From positions 26,977 to 90,976 of the forward strand of contig CAIRYQ010000006.1 in the NCBI GenBank assembly GCA_903882875.1: 64,000 nt of DNA. Direction: 5' to 3'. The position numbers and the translations under genes were made by a program. Shown in pieces: positions 50,673 to 59,107 of this stretch. Position 1 is the stretch's first letter. Each line of letters starts with the position of its first letter. Below the pieces are notes generated by a model, which saw only the letters and a program-made list of their open reading frames with translations, was not told where the DNA came from and searched no databases. This stretch comes from an uncultured Spartobacteria bacterium (GTDB lineage Bacteria > Verrucomicrobiota > Verrucomicrobiia > Chthoniobacterales > Chthoniobacteraceae).

Positions 50673-52742
50673 ATGAATACGCTCCCCCTCGTCGTCCTTA
50701 TCTGCACTGCTGCATTTGCCATCGCCGCGCCCGCGACCGGGGACGCGACAGGTCATTCGTGTCCGCCGATGCGTCCGCTGCCCGTGGCAATGAAATCGCC
50801 GCTGGCAGCCGGACCGAAGCTCTTCGCGGATGCGGCGCGCGGCGACGACACCGGCACGGGATCGGAAAAGGCACCTTGGAAAACGCTCGCGCACGCGTTG
50901 CGGCAGTTGAAGCCCGGCGACACGCTCTACCTGCGTTCCGGCACGTTTTACGAAAAGGCCGCGCCCACGCGTTCCGGCACCGCGGAGGCACCGATCACGA
51001 TCGCATCGTATCCCGGCGAGCTTGCGATCATTGATGGCGGCCTGCGCGAATTTGCGGAAAGTCCCGCGACGAGCTGGGAGCCCTTCGCGGGCGGTGCCGA
51101 GGGCGAATTCATTTCGACGAAGACCTACTTTGGCGCGGATACGCGCCGCGCGCCGCAGCAGTTTATTCCGGCGTCGTGGGAGCCGATGTGGGGCATCGAG
51201 GACGAGCGGCCACTCGCGCTCGGAAATTTTGCCGACTCGATGGTGCCGCTGCACGGCTACCGTTTTGCCGCGGACTTGCGCGCGACGAATGAATTCTGGC
51301 TGCGTGCAAAAAAGGGCGAGCCCAAGAAGGCCGAGGGCGACACGCCGCTCTACGGCGGGCCGGGGCTGTGGTTCGACCGCGAGACCGGCCGCGTCCACGT
51401 CCGCCTCGCGCACACGAAACTCGAAGGCCTCGGGGATCGCGCGTATCGCGGCGAGACCGATCCGCGCAAGCTGCCGCTCGTCGTCGCGCTCGGCTTTGGC
51501 GAGGACGTGATGCGGCTCACCGGTGTGAAAAATGTGCGGCTTCAAAACCTCGTCTTCCGCGGCGCGACCGGCAGCCCGATGATCCACCTTTACGGCGCGC
51601 AGGACATCGAGATCGATCACGTCACGGTCTTCGGCGGCTTCCCCGGCCTGCTCGTGGACGCGTCGAAAAATGTGCGCGTGACACATTCTGCATTCCGCAG
51701 CCTTGCCGCGCCGTGGATTTCGCGCGCGCACATGAAATACCGCGGCACCCCATCGTACGCGATCGTGCTGCGGGACGATCAGCCGTCGAATGAGAATATC
51801 GAATTTGCGTGGAGCGAATTCACGGACGGCCACGACTTCGCGTTCCTGCGCTACGCAAAAAATCTGCGCTTCCACCACAACTTCGCGGACAATTTCAACG
51901 ACGACGGACTCGAGTGCGGGCCGAAGCTGCGCTCGCACACATTTTTCATCCATGAAAACCGCATCGGCGGAATCCTGAGCCCTTTCACGCAGCACGAGGG
52001 CGACAAGGACGAGTCGCCGATTGACCACGATCCAAAGGCGGGCATGTCCGTCTTTCGCAATGTGATCGATCTGCGTGCCGGCACGTACAGTTCGCCGCCC
52101 TCGGAGGCCGATGCGACCGGCGCATTTCTGCACCGCGAAGGCCACCTCGTCGGCGATCACGGCGGGCCGATCTGGCCGGTCATGCGCTTCTACCAAAACA
52201 CCGTGCTGCGCGAGACGCCGACATTCCGCGACTACTTCCTCTTCGGCCTCGGCGCGATGGGCCTGCGCAACACCGAACGCGACGTGTTCAACAATATCTT
52301 CGTGCAGTTCGAGAAGGTGCCCGGCGCCGGCTTTGCCGGTGTCCGCGAGCCCGGCAATCTCCGCGAAGGCGGCAACATCTTGTGGGGCGTGAAAGACGGC
52401 GCGGCGGCGGTAGGCAACCCCTTCGCGAAGTTCCGCGCGTCACCGGTTTTCGAGGCGAGCAAAAAATCCGATCCGTCCGGCTGGACGACGCGCGATCGCG
52501 TGATCGATCCGAAATTCGCCGCGCTCACGTCGGATCATTCGCGCGCCGACGATCTCGGTCTTCAGACCGCAAGCCCCGCAGTGAAAAGCGGTGTCGCACT
52601 CCCCGTCGAATGGCCCGATCCGTTGCACACCGCGGACAAGGACGCGCCGGACATCGGCGCGATCCCGCTCGGCGCGAAGCCGTGGGGCGTGGGCGTGGAC
52701 GGACGCATCCCGCTCTTTGGCGAAGCGTCGGCGAAACGGTGA
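50673..52742 (+). CDS. Exported right-handed parallel beta-helix protein
   Basis: 689 residues with a signal peptide (LICTAAFAIAAPA). KAPWKTLAHALRQLKPGDTLYLRSGTFYE and APITIASYPGE are the usual start of carbohydrate-active beta-helix proteins (DUF1565, polysaccharide lyase 6/chondroitinase-B-like). Repeated strands follow (VKNVRLQNLVFRGATGS, IEIDHVTVFGGFPGLLV, LRFHHNFADNFNDDGLE). Probably binds or cleaves a polysaccharide in the periplasm or outside. No catalytic set can be named with certainty. Confidence 0.85.
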   Translation: MNTLPLVVLICTAAFAIAAPATGDATGHSCPPMRPLPVAMKSPLAAGPKLFADAARGDDTGTGSEKAPWKTLAHALRQLKPGDTLYLRSGTFYEKAAPTRSGTAEAPITIASYPGELAIIDGGLREFAESPATSWEPFAGGAEGEFISTKTYFGADTRRAPQQFIPASWEPMWGIEDERPLALGNFADSMVPLHGYRFAADLRATNEFWLRAKKGEPKKAEGDTPLYGGPGLWFDRETGRVHVRLAHTKLEGLGDRAYRGETDPRKLPLVVALGFGEDVMRLTGVKNVRLQNLVFRGATGSPMIHLYGAQDIEIDHVTVFGGFPGLLVDASKNVRVTHSAFRSLAAPWISRAHMKYRGTPSYAIVLRDDQPSNENIEFAWSEFTDGHDFAFLRYAKNLRFHHNFADNFNDDGLECGPKLRSHTFFIHENRIGGILSPFTQHEGDKDESPIDHDPKAGMSVFRNVIDLRAGTYSSPPSEADATGAFLHREGHLVGDHGGPIWPVMRFYQNTVLRETPTFRDYFLFGLGAMGLRNTERDVFNNIFVQFEKVPGAGFAGVREPGNLREGGNILWGVKDGAAAVGNPFAKFRASPVFEASKKSDPSGWTTRDRVIDPKFAALTSDHSRADDLGLQTASPAVKSGVALPVEWPDPLHTADKDAPDIGAIPLGAKPWGVGVDGRIPLFGEASAKR

Positions 52743-52756
52743 AGGCACGGCGGCTT

Positions 52757-54709
52757 TCACTTCCCGGTGATCCGCTTTTTCGCGTCATCCGAAAGTGCGG
52801 GTGAATTTGCGAGCCAGAGGTTCGCCGCCGTCTCGTCGTTCCTTTTCCAATTCTGGTACACACCGCGCACGGCGTTCTCGCGCTTGTTCTCGTCGCCGAC
52901 CGTCGCAGCCCAGGCCGCCGCGCCCTCGGGATCGCGCTGCGTGACCGTGTTTGCGTATGCGGTGACCGCCGCGTCGCGCTCGCCGCCCGCGGGAAGTTTT
53001 TCCAGCCACGCCGCGGCGCGCGCGACATCGCTTTGCGCCATCGCCGTCACGACCGGCGGAAGCGCCGCTTCGCGCGCCGAGGGATCCGCGATCTGCGCTG
53101 CCCACTTCGCCGCGGCATCCGGATCCTGCCGCGCCCACACGCTGGCGATGCGGCCTGCTGCGCCTTTCTGCGCATCGCCCGGCGCGAGCGTTCCAAATTG
53201 CTCTGCGGCCTGGACAGGATCGCTGTTTGCGAGGCCGCTGATCGCGCCGGCGAGGAACGCCTGCTTCTGCGTGCCGTCCGGCTGGTTCTTCGCCCACGCG
53301 AGCGCGCCCTGCGGATCCTGCGCGGCCCATCCCGAAATCGCCCGCCCGTAGTCCTCCGACTTCATATCCGGCGACTTCAGCATCCAGTCCAGCGCCGTGC
53401 GTGGGCTGCTCTGCACCCACGCGGACACCGCATCGGTCTTCGCCTGCCGCTGGACGTCGCCTGCGGGCAGATTCTTCTCGATGAAAGTGAGCGCATCCTC
53501 CGGCGATTCGCGCGCCCAGTTGCGCACCGCATTGCGGATCACGTCGTCACGATTGCTTCCCGCGGGAAGCGTCGCCGCGAGTTCCGCCGCCGCCTTGGGG
53601 TTCTGCCATGCGAGCTGATTCGCGACCTGCTGCACTGCCTCCGTCCGAGCCTGGCCGTCGGGAATTTTCGCAATCAACTGCAGCGCCTGATCCTGATCCT
53701 TCTGCGCGGCCTGCATGACGATGTTCGAAAATGCCTGCGTGCGCGACTCGCCCGCGGGCATCGCGGTTGCGGCCCCCATCGCGGCATCGGGTTCTGTCTC
53801 CGCCCAGCGGCCGAGCACCGTGGCGATGGCGCGGTTGCGCGTGCCGATCTCCGGCACCTGCTGCAGCCAGTCGAGCGCCGCCTGCGGATTTTTCTCCGCC
53901 CAACGGCTCGCCACGGCGGTGATTGCCTGCTGTCTCCCGTCGCCCATCGGTAGCGCGAGCGCCTGCTGCGAGGCTAGCAGCGGATCGCGTCCGCCCCAGT
54001 CCTGAAAAATCTGTCGGTACACATCCGGCGAACGCATCTCTGATGGCAGCGACTTCACCCACGCGAGCGCCGCGCCCGCATCCGCCTGCACCATGCCGCT
54101 CGCCACGCCCGCGATGGCCACCTGCTGCTCCTTGCCCGTCGGCAATGCGAGCACCCAAGCCTTCGCCGCCGCAGCGTCTTTGTGCGCCCACTCCATCGCC
54201 GCGGAGGAGAGCGCAAAGTCGCGCTCCCACCGGTTCTGCCCCTTCATGGTGAGCGCAAACTTTGTCGCCGCCTCCGGTTCAAATTCTGCCCAGCGCGCGA
54301 CGAGCATCGAGGTCAGCCCGCCCCACTCGTTGCCCGTGCGTTTCTTCGCGAGATCGAGCGCCACCTGGATGTCCTCCGGTCCGATTTTTTCCACCGCGGA
54401 AAAAAGACTGCGGAATTTCCGCAAATCGTTCGGCTGCTGCATCGCGGCAAGCAGCGAGGAAAGCACGCGCCCGCGCCGATCCCCGGTAGTCATCCCTGGG
54501 TCATTCGCAGTTGCGGACGCGTCCGATGTTAAAAATTTAACACCATTCCCGCCCGCACCCGGACGGTTTGCGCCCGTGCCGTCCGCAGCGCCCGGCGCGG
54601 ATTGCCCGCCTCCTTTCTCGCCGCCCCGCCCGTTGCCCATGAAATAGCCCGCGCTCCACGCAGCGGCTGCGAGAGCGAAGACGAGCAGATATTTAAGCGC
54701 GGGCTTCAT
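52757..54709 (-). CDS. Membrane-anchored alpha-solenoid repeat protein
   Basis: 650 residues. One N-terminal membrane helix (YLLVFALAAAAWSAGYFMG), a Gly/Ala-rich linker, then about 14 repeats of ~35 residues with consensus W-A-x(3)-P-x-A-A-x-x-W-x(2)-x-L-P-x-G-x(2)-R-x(2)-A. Examples: NPQAALDWLQQVPE; ESPEDALTFIEKNLPAG; DPQGALAWAKNQPDG; DPDAAAKWAAQIADP; DVARAAAWLEKLPAG. The pattern suggests a helical-pair solenoid (TPR/Sel1-like) facing the periplasm. It lies 85 bp behind blaR1 on the same strand and has a BlaI-type dyad inside the linker codons. Function unknown; a structural or sensor role with the BlaR1-like protein is conceivable. Confidence 0.8.
   Translation of the reverse strand: MKPALKYLLVFALAAAAWSAGYFMGNGRGGEKGGGQSAPGAADGTGANRPGAGGNGVKFLTSDASATANDPGMTTGDRRGRVLSSLLAAMQQPNDLRKFRSLFSAVEKIGPEDIQVALDLAKKRTGNEWGGLTSMLVARWAEFEPEAATKFALTMKGQNRWERDFALSSAAMEWAHKDAAAAKAWVLALPTGKEQQVAIAGVASGMVQADAGAALAWVKSLPSEMRSPDVYRQIFQDWGGRDPLLASQQALALPMGDGRQQAITAVASRWAEKNPQAALDWLQQVPEIGTRNRAIATVLGRWAETEPDAAMGAATAMPAGESRTQAFSNIVMQAAQKDQDQALQLIAKIPDGQARTEAVQQVANQLAWQNPKAAAELAATLPAGSNRDDVIRNAVRNWARESPEDALTFIEKNLPAGDVQRQAKTDAVSAWVQSSPRTALDWMLKSPDMKSEDYGRAISGWAAQDPQGALAWAKNQPDGTQKQAFLAGAISGLANSDPVQAAEQFGTLAPGDAQKGAAGRIASVWARQDPDAAAKWAAQIADPSAREAALPPVVTAMAQSDVARAAAWLEKLPAGGERDAAVTAYANTVTQRDPEGAAAWAATVGDENKRENAVRGVYQNWKRNDETAANLWLANSPALSDDAKKRITGK
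54527..54542. promoter_or_regulatory. BlaI-type dyad inside the solenoid gene
   Basis: TGTTAAAAATTTAACA, a perfect dyad of half-sites TGTTAA with N4 spacing as in front of blaI. It covers codons ~57-62 of the gene at 54709 (residues VKFLTS in the linker after the membrane helix). A repressor bound here could block elongation. It could also mark an internal promoter for a shorter product. Confidence 0.6.
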
Positions 54710-54794
54710 GGGCGGACCGCACGCAGCATCGTTTCCCGCGCGCGCTGCTCAAGCGCGAACATCCGAATCGTCCGTGACACTCACGGCGAGCGGC

Positions 54795-57461
54795 TCACTT
54801 CGCCGCCGGACGAACTGTGATGGCAAATTCATCGGCAACGATCTCGTAGCCTGCGAGCGCGGCGATGTAGCGCAGCGCCTCGGAGAGCGGGATGTTCGCG
54901 AGCGAAATCGTGATCTTCGGGTCATCACCCGCCGCGGCGGCTTTGAGGATGAGGTTCGTGCCGGCCTTGTCCGGGTCGAGTTCCTTCGATTTCAGGCGGA
55001 GAAAATCCACCGTCTCGCTGAGTGTCGCTTCCCGCAGGTCAATCTTCGGGAAAATGATCGCCCCGGCCTTTTTCAGTGCCGCACTTTTTGTCTCCGCCGG
55101 AGCGGAAACGATCGTGGCACCCGGCGTACCCTTTTGTTGATCCGCATTCGGCGCGGGAACTTTCCCTGCCTCTTTCGGCCCGATGACAAAGGCGAACTCA
55201 TCCCGCACCACTTCGCAGTTCGCCAGCTCCGCGACGTAGCGGAGCACGACGGCGAGAGGGATTTCCTTGAGGCTGAGCGTGACTTTCACATCGCCGATTT
55301 TTTCCGCGTTCCTGAGCACGATGTTCGCGCCAGTGCCCGTGGCATTGAGCGTCTTGCTCTTCTCCACGAGGAAATCCACGATCTCGCGCACGCTCGCATC
55401 GCGGAATTCCACGCTGGGAAAGATCCACTGCACGTCGGCCTTCGCGCCGTCCGCATTCGCAGCAGCCTTCTTGGGAGTGATGTCCAAGGAAAGCTCCGTG
55501 GTGACCGCCTGCGCGGTCTTGATCTTCCCGTTCCGACCGGCAGGAACAGAATTCCGAGTTTGCAGGATCAGGCACGCCTCGCTCGTCGCGAGTTCCACGG
55601 AGTTGGGGTCCGCCCATGAACCGTCGGCCTTCTGGATCGAGATCAGATTCTCGCGAAGGACGTCCTGCCATCGCTTCCACTGGTCCCCGCCGACATACTG
55701 CAAGGCCTGCCCGGCATAGTAGTGACCATGGAAGAAGTAGGCCGTATTTTTGGGCCCGGCCTCCGCCTGCGGCAGGAAGGTCATCAGGTAATCGGCACCT
55801 TTGGTCGAGTCAGGCTGGTTTGCGGGCTCCGTCCATTTTCCGGTTGCAAGCGAAGCCGACAGCGCGGCAGCAGACCGCGCGAAAGCACTGCCGCCCGGCG
55901 CGGTGTAACCGAAGCCCCCGTCCGGATTCTGGCAGCGTTTCAGGAATCCGACGCCTGCGCTGAAGGTCGCGGCGGGCACATCCACGCCGGCATTCCGCGC
56001 CGCGACGAGAGCCATTAACTGGCAGGCGCTCACGGAGGTGTCGCCGTCAGCCGGTGTGGGAGTGTATCGCCAGCCGCCATCCTTTCCCTGGCTCTTCACG
56101 ATCAGGGCGACGGCCTTGGCCAGGCTGTCCTTCACATCCGCCCCGGATTTGGCCTTGAAATATTCCGCGAGGAACAGTGTCGCATACCCGTGGTCATACA
56201 TTGATTTTCCAGCGATGAACCCGTCGTCCCTTTGTGCCGACTGGATGAATTTCGCGATCTTCTTCACCCGTTCCGCGTGCGTGTCATCAGCCATCAGTGC
56301 CAGCCCCGCCAGACCGGTGAGCCCGATGCTGCCGCTGTATTGTCCCGAACCAACCGAGCCGTCGTCCTGCTGCTGATTCGCGAGGAAAGCGAGGCCGCGT
56401 CGCATCGCGTCTCCGGCTTTGTCCTGATCCGCGCCGCGCACCTGCGCCACCAGGCAGATTGCGAGGGTGAATGCCGCGGACAGGCAGCCGGCGGCAGTGG
56501 CTCCCGCGCCACGAGGACTGCGGTCGCGGCTTTCATCCACGATGGCGCGCACGCGGGTTTCGAGCGTGGAAGGCTGCGCCATCGCGAGCGCGTGGCGCGC
56601 GGTGAAGCGGTCGCGCTGCAAGCTGCGGACGACATCCACGAGCTGCCCCGCGTATTCGTCGGCGGGCGCGCCGGCATTCAGCACGAGATCGTCGCACGCC
56701 TGCTCCTGTGCGAGCCGCATCTGCCGCGCGGCAAACCACACGAGTGGGTTCACCCAGTAGAGCGCGCAGAGCACATCCGCGAGCAGCCGCGTGATGCAGT
56801 CGCGGCGGCGGATGTGGCCGAGTTCATGCCGCAGCGCGGCGGAAATATAGGCATCGCTCCAGTCCGCCGCTTCGACGGGGAGCAGCACGACGGGCCGCAC
56901 GATGCCCGAGGCCAGCGGCACGCCGCATTGCTCCGACTCGCGCACCTCGGCACGCACGCCGCCCGCCTCCACGACTGAGCGCACCTTTGCGGCGAGCCGC
57001 CCGTCCCCGATCGGGCGGCTGCTGCGCACGATGGCCCGCAGCTTCAGCGCGATGAGCGCACGGCGGGTGAGCAACAGCGCCACGCCGGCAAGCCATACGG
57101 CGACCGCGAGCTTCTTCCACGGGATCACCAGCGGCGTGCTTGGCGCGGGCTGGGCGATCTTTTCCACGGGCTGCGCAGATGCGTGCCCGCCGCTGTCCCT
57201 CACTGCGGCGGGCATCGGCAGGGGCACGTTCACCGCAGGCGCGGCGGCTTTCTCCAGCGTGAAGGACCAGCGGGCGCGGGCCGACGCTAGCTTTGTGAAC
57301 GGCAGCAGGAGCAGCGCGCCGAAGATGGCGGCGGAAACGGCATGACGGTTCGCCGCCGAAGCCTTTCGCATCACCGCGAGCAACGCGGTGCCGGTGAGGA
57401 TGAGCGCGGCGCTTTTCACCAGCAGGTCGAGCAGCGGCGCGAATGGGATTTCGATGTTCAT
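54795..57461 (-). CDS. BlaR1-like M56 metalloprotease fused to an alpha/alpha-toroid domain and two STN-like domains
   Basis: 888 residues. Membrane helices at ~16-34, 40-56 and 117-132. M56 zinc protease site RHELGHIRRRDC (HELGH at 212-216) and a downstream acidic EQACDDLVL with Glu near 253. A fourth helix (~323-342) leads outside. Residues ~346-645 carry repeated squalene-cyclase/prenyltransferase-like turns (QQQDDGSVG, SQGKDGGWRY, QNPDGGFGYT, QKADGSWAD), an alpha/alpha-toroid. Two related ~85-residue STN-like repeats end the protein: FRDASVREIVDFLVEKSK...VVLRYVAELANCEV, and LREATLSETVDFLRLKSK...ALRYIAALAGYEI. In place of the usual penicillin-binding sensor, these domains are the likely input. 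Nine bp after blaI. Confidence 0.85.
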   Translation of the reverse strand: MNIEIPFAPLLDLLVKSAALILTGTALLAVMRKASAANRHAVSAAIFGALLLLPFTKLASARARWSFTLEKAAAPAVNVPLPMPAAVRDSGGHASAQPVEKIAQPAPSTPLVIPWKKLAVAVWLAGVALLLTRRALIALKLRAIVRSSRPIGDGRLAAKVRSVVEAGGVRAEVRESEQCGVPLASGIVRPVVLLPVEAADWSDAYISAALRHELGHIRRRDCITRLLADVLCALYWVNPLVWFAARQMRLAQEQACDDLVLNAGAPADEYAGQLVDVVRSLQRDRFTARHALAMAQPSTLETRVRAIVDESRDRSPRGAGATAAGCLSAAFTLAICLVAQVRGADQDKAGDAMRRGLAFLANQQQDDGSVGSGQYSGSIGLTGLAGLALMADDTHAERVKKIAKFIQSAQRDDGFIAGKSMYDHGYATLFLAEYFKAKSGADVKDSLAKAVALIVKSQGKDGGWRYTPTPADGDTSVSACQLMALVAARNAGVDVPAATFSAGVGFLKRCQNPDGGFGYTAPGGSAFARSAAALSASLATGKWTEPANQPDSTKGADYLMTFLPQAEAGPKNTAYFFHGHYYAGQALQYVGGDQWKRWQDVLRENLISIQKADGSWADPNSVELATSEACLILQTRNSVPAGRNGKIKTAQAVTTELSLDITPKKAAANADGAKADVQWIFPSVEFRDASVREIVDFLVEKSKTLNATGTGANIVLRNAEKIGDVKVTLSLKEIPLAVVLRYVAELANCEVVRDEFAFVIGPKEAGKVPAPNADQQKGTPGATIVSAPAETKSAALKKAGAIIFPKIDLREATLSETVDFLRLKSKELDPDKAGTNLILKAAAAGDDPKITISLANIPLSEALRYIAALAGYEIVADEFAITVRPAAK

Positions 57462-57470
57462 GGGATGGGG

Positions 57471-57851
57471 TTATTTGGTTTTGGCTTTCCTGATGATGGC
57501 TTCGATGCGCTTCAGTTCCTCGGCGGGCAGCTTGCCGTCCGCCGTGTCCACGAGCGCGGCGACGGCGGCGGCAAACGATCCCTCGAAGAACGTCTTCACC
57601 ACGCGCTTCAGCGCCGACTTGCTCTCGGCCGCGCGCGTGCGGGTGGGGAGATAGACGAAGCGCGGGCCGTCCTCGCGGTGCCTCAGGTGGCCCTTTTCCT
57701 CCATGATGCGCAGCAGCGTGCGCACTGTGGAGTCGCTGGGCTCGCCGGGCAGCACTTCGGCGACCTCCGCGGCGGTGGCTTCGCCTTTGGCGAAAATGAT
57801 GTCCATGATTTGCCGCTCGCGGCGGCTGAGGTGGTGGGATGCGGCTGGCAT
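57471..57851 (-). CDS. blaI: BlaI/MecI-type transcriptional repressor
   Basis: 126-residue winged-helix repressor: LSRRERQIMDIIFAKGEATAAEV, STVRTLLRIMEEKGHLRHREDG (recognition helix and wing), and PTRTRAAESKSALKRVVKTFF leading to the C-terminal dimer helices. The usual length and the neighbour with an M56 protease make it the partner that is cut on signal. ATG 57849-57851 touches the operator directly. No Shine-Dalgarno sequence is seen in the 20 nt before it, so the mRNA may be leaderless. Its operator copies and those elsewhere share the half-site TGTTAA. Confidence 0.93.
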   Translation of the reverse strand: MPAASHHLSRRERQIMDIIFAKGEATAAEVAEVLPGEPSDSTVRTLLRIMEEKGHLRHREDGPRFVYLPTRTRAAESKSALKRVVKTFFEGSFAAAVAALVDTADGKLPAEELKRIEAIIRKAKTK

Positions 57852-57866
57852 GTTAATTTTTTAACA
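57851..57866. promoter_or_regulatory. blaI operator 1
   Basis: TGTTAATTTTTTAACA, a perfect dyad (half-site TGTTAA, spacing N4) ending on the blaI start codon. Binding here would cover the start site of transcription or block initiation. Confidence 0.75.
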
Positions 57867-57894
57867 CAGGAGCATCCGCGCTGTCAACACACAA

Positions 57895-57910
57895 TGTTAA
57901 AAAATTAACA
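57895..57910. promoter_or_regulatory. blaI operator 2
   Basis: TGTTAAAAAATTAACA, the second perfect dyad. Its centre is 44 bp from that of operator 1 (about four helical turns, so on the same DNA face). It could also act on transcription to the right, towards the exported protein gene at 58147. Confidence 0.75.
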
Positions 57911-58146
57911 GCCAGCGCAGCCGGCGCACACATCCCCCGTGCGGGCCGCCTTTCCCGGCGTCGGGAGGACGGTCCGGCCGGACGGCACGCGGACGGGCGC
58001 AGGCACGTCCAGCAGCGCACAATTTTCGCACAGCCTTCGCCAATCGCCGTGCCATGCCGCGCCCGCCCCGCGGATTGACTCCATGCAGTGCGTCCGCCCG
58101 TGCGGTGCGCGCCGCGACCTCAAAACCTACAATCCCAATCCCACAC

Positions 58147-58473
58147 ATGAAAAACCTCATCCTCACCATCGCCGCCCTCCTCGGTTTCATCGCGGCCCCC
58201 GCCTTTGCCGAGAGCAAGGGCAAGGAAATCACCCTCACCGGCACCGCGCAGTGCGCGAAGTGCAACCTCAAGGAAGCCATCGAGTGCCAGACCGTGCTGA
58301 CCGTCGAGAAGAACGGCAAGAAGACGAACTACTACCTCGCCGCAAACGACGTCTCGAAGGCCTTCCACGACGAAGTCTGCAAGGGCGCGAAGCCCGCGAC
58401 CGTCACCGCCACCTGCAAGAAGGAAGGCGACAAACTCGTCCTCACGGCCTCGAAGGCCGAAGTCACCAAGTAA
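58147..58473 (+). CDS. Small exported cysteine-containing protein
   Basis: 108 residues with a signal peptide (ILTIAALLGFIAAPAFAES). The mature part has GTAQCAKCNLKEAIECQTVLT and CKGAKPATVTATC, so five cysteines including a CxxC. Resembles small Verrucomicrobial/Planctomycete periplasmic proteins (DUF6370-like) of unknown function, perhaps metal-binding or disulfide-bonded. Divergent from blaI, with operator 2 about 240 bp upstream. The ATG at 58147 opens the signal peptide. Confidence 0.8.
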   Translation: MKNLILTIAALLGFIAAPAFAESKGKEITLTGTAQCAKCNLKEAIECQTVLTVEKNGKKTNYYLAANDVSKAFHDEVCKGAKPATVTATCKKEGDKLVLTASKAEVTK

Positions 58474-58613
58474 GCTGTTTCAGTAGTCGCTCAGAGTGGC
58501 CGCCGACGCGGGAAACTGCGCCGGCGGTTTTCTGTCTGCGCGGATGGCGACGAAAAGCGGCTGTTTCCGGCCAAAAACAGCTGTTGTTTTGTAGAAATGC
58601 CTGGCGTGTTTCA

Positions 58614-58897
58614 CGCACACACGCCGGAGTTCGCCGAACACAGCCCGGAGTCTGACAAACACACGCGGGAGTCTGACAAACACACGCGGGAGTCTGACAA
58701 ACACACGCGGGAGTCTGACGAACACACGCGGGAGTCTGACGAACACACGTGGGAGTCTGACGAACACACGCGGGAGTCTGACGAACGCACGCGGGAGTCT
58801 GACGAACGCACACGGGAGTCCGCCGGACACACGCGGGAGTCTGCCGGACACACGCGTCAGTTCGCCGCACTGACGCGTCACCTTGACGAACTGACAG
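58614..58897. repeat. 21-bp tandem repeat, about 13 copies
   Basis: Unit GCGGGAGTCTGACAAACACAC, with several exact copies (58667-58729 region) and graded variants (ACGAACACAC, ACGAACGCAC, CCGGACACAC) towards both ends. 21 bp is seven codons, so all frames stay open: one plus-strand frame (58597-58974) would encode ESDKHTR heptads, and two minus-strand frames Cys/Pro/Arg-rich or Asp/Ser heptads. None has the features of a real protein. I list the region as repeat DNA; the gap 58474-59107 (634 bp) holds no other supportable gene. Confidence 0.9.
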
Positions 58898-58920
58898 GTC
58901 ACTTTCCCGAGAAAAGTGAC
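58898..58920. other. Hairpin at the end of the tandem repeat
   Basis: GTCACTTT (58898-58905) and AAAGTGAC (58913-58920) form an 8-bp stem with a 7-nt loop at the right edge of the repeat array. Confidence 0.5.
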
Positions 58921-59107
58921 GAAAACACGGGGTTAGGCGCTTTGCGGCTCACTCGGCCTTTCTACCTCACTTGAGAAGGCAAACCGGACGGATTTTCGGC
59001 GGGATGCAGCGTGTCCCGGAGGGACAATGGAATGTAGATCCCAACTCAGCCACTGCACGCACGCGCCGCTCGCTTTTCAAGGAAACGCGCGGTACAATCG
59101 CCGCCCG

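Noticed and set aside
58614..58897. Tandem repeat as a CRISPR array
   Set aside because: The 21-bp units follow each other without spacers and there are no cas genes.
58597..58974. Plus-strand frame encoding ESDKHTR heptads as a coiled-coil protein
   Set aside because: The 21-bp repeat keeps several frames open on both strands; no ribosome-binding site, no non-repeat domain.
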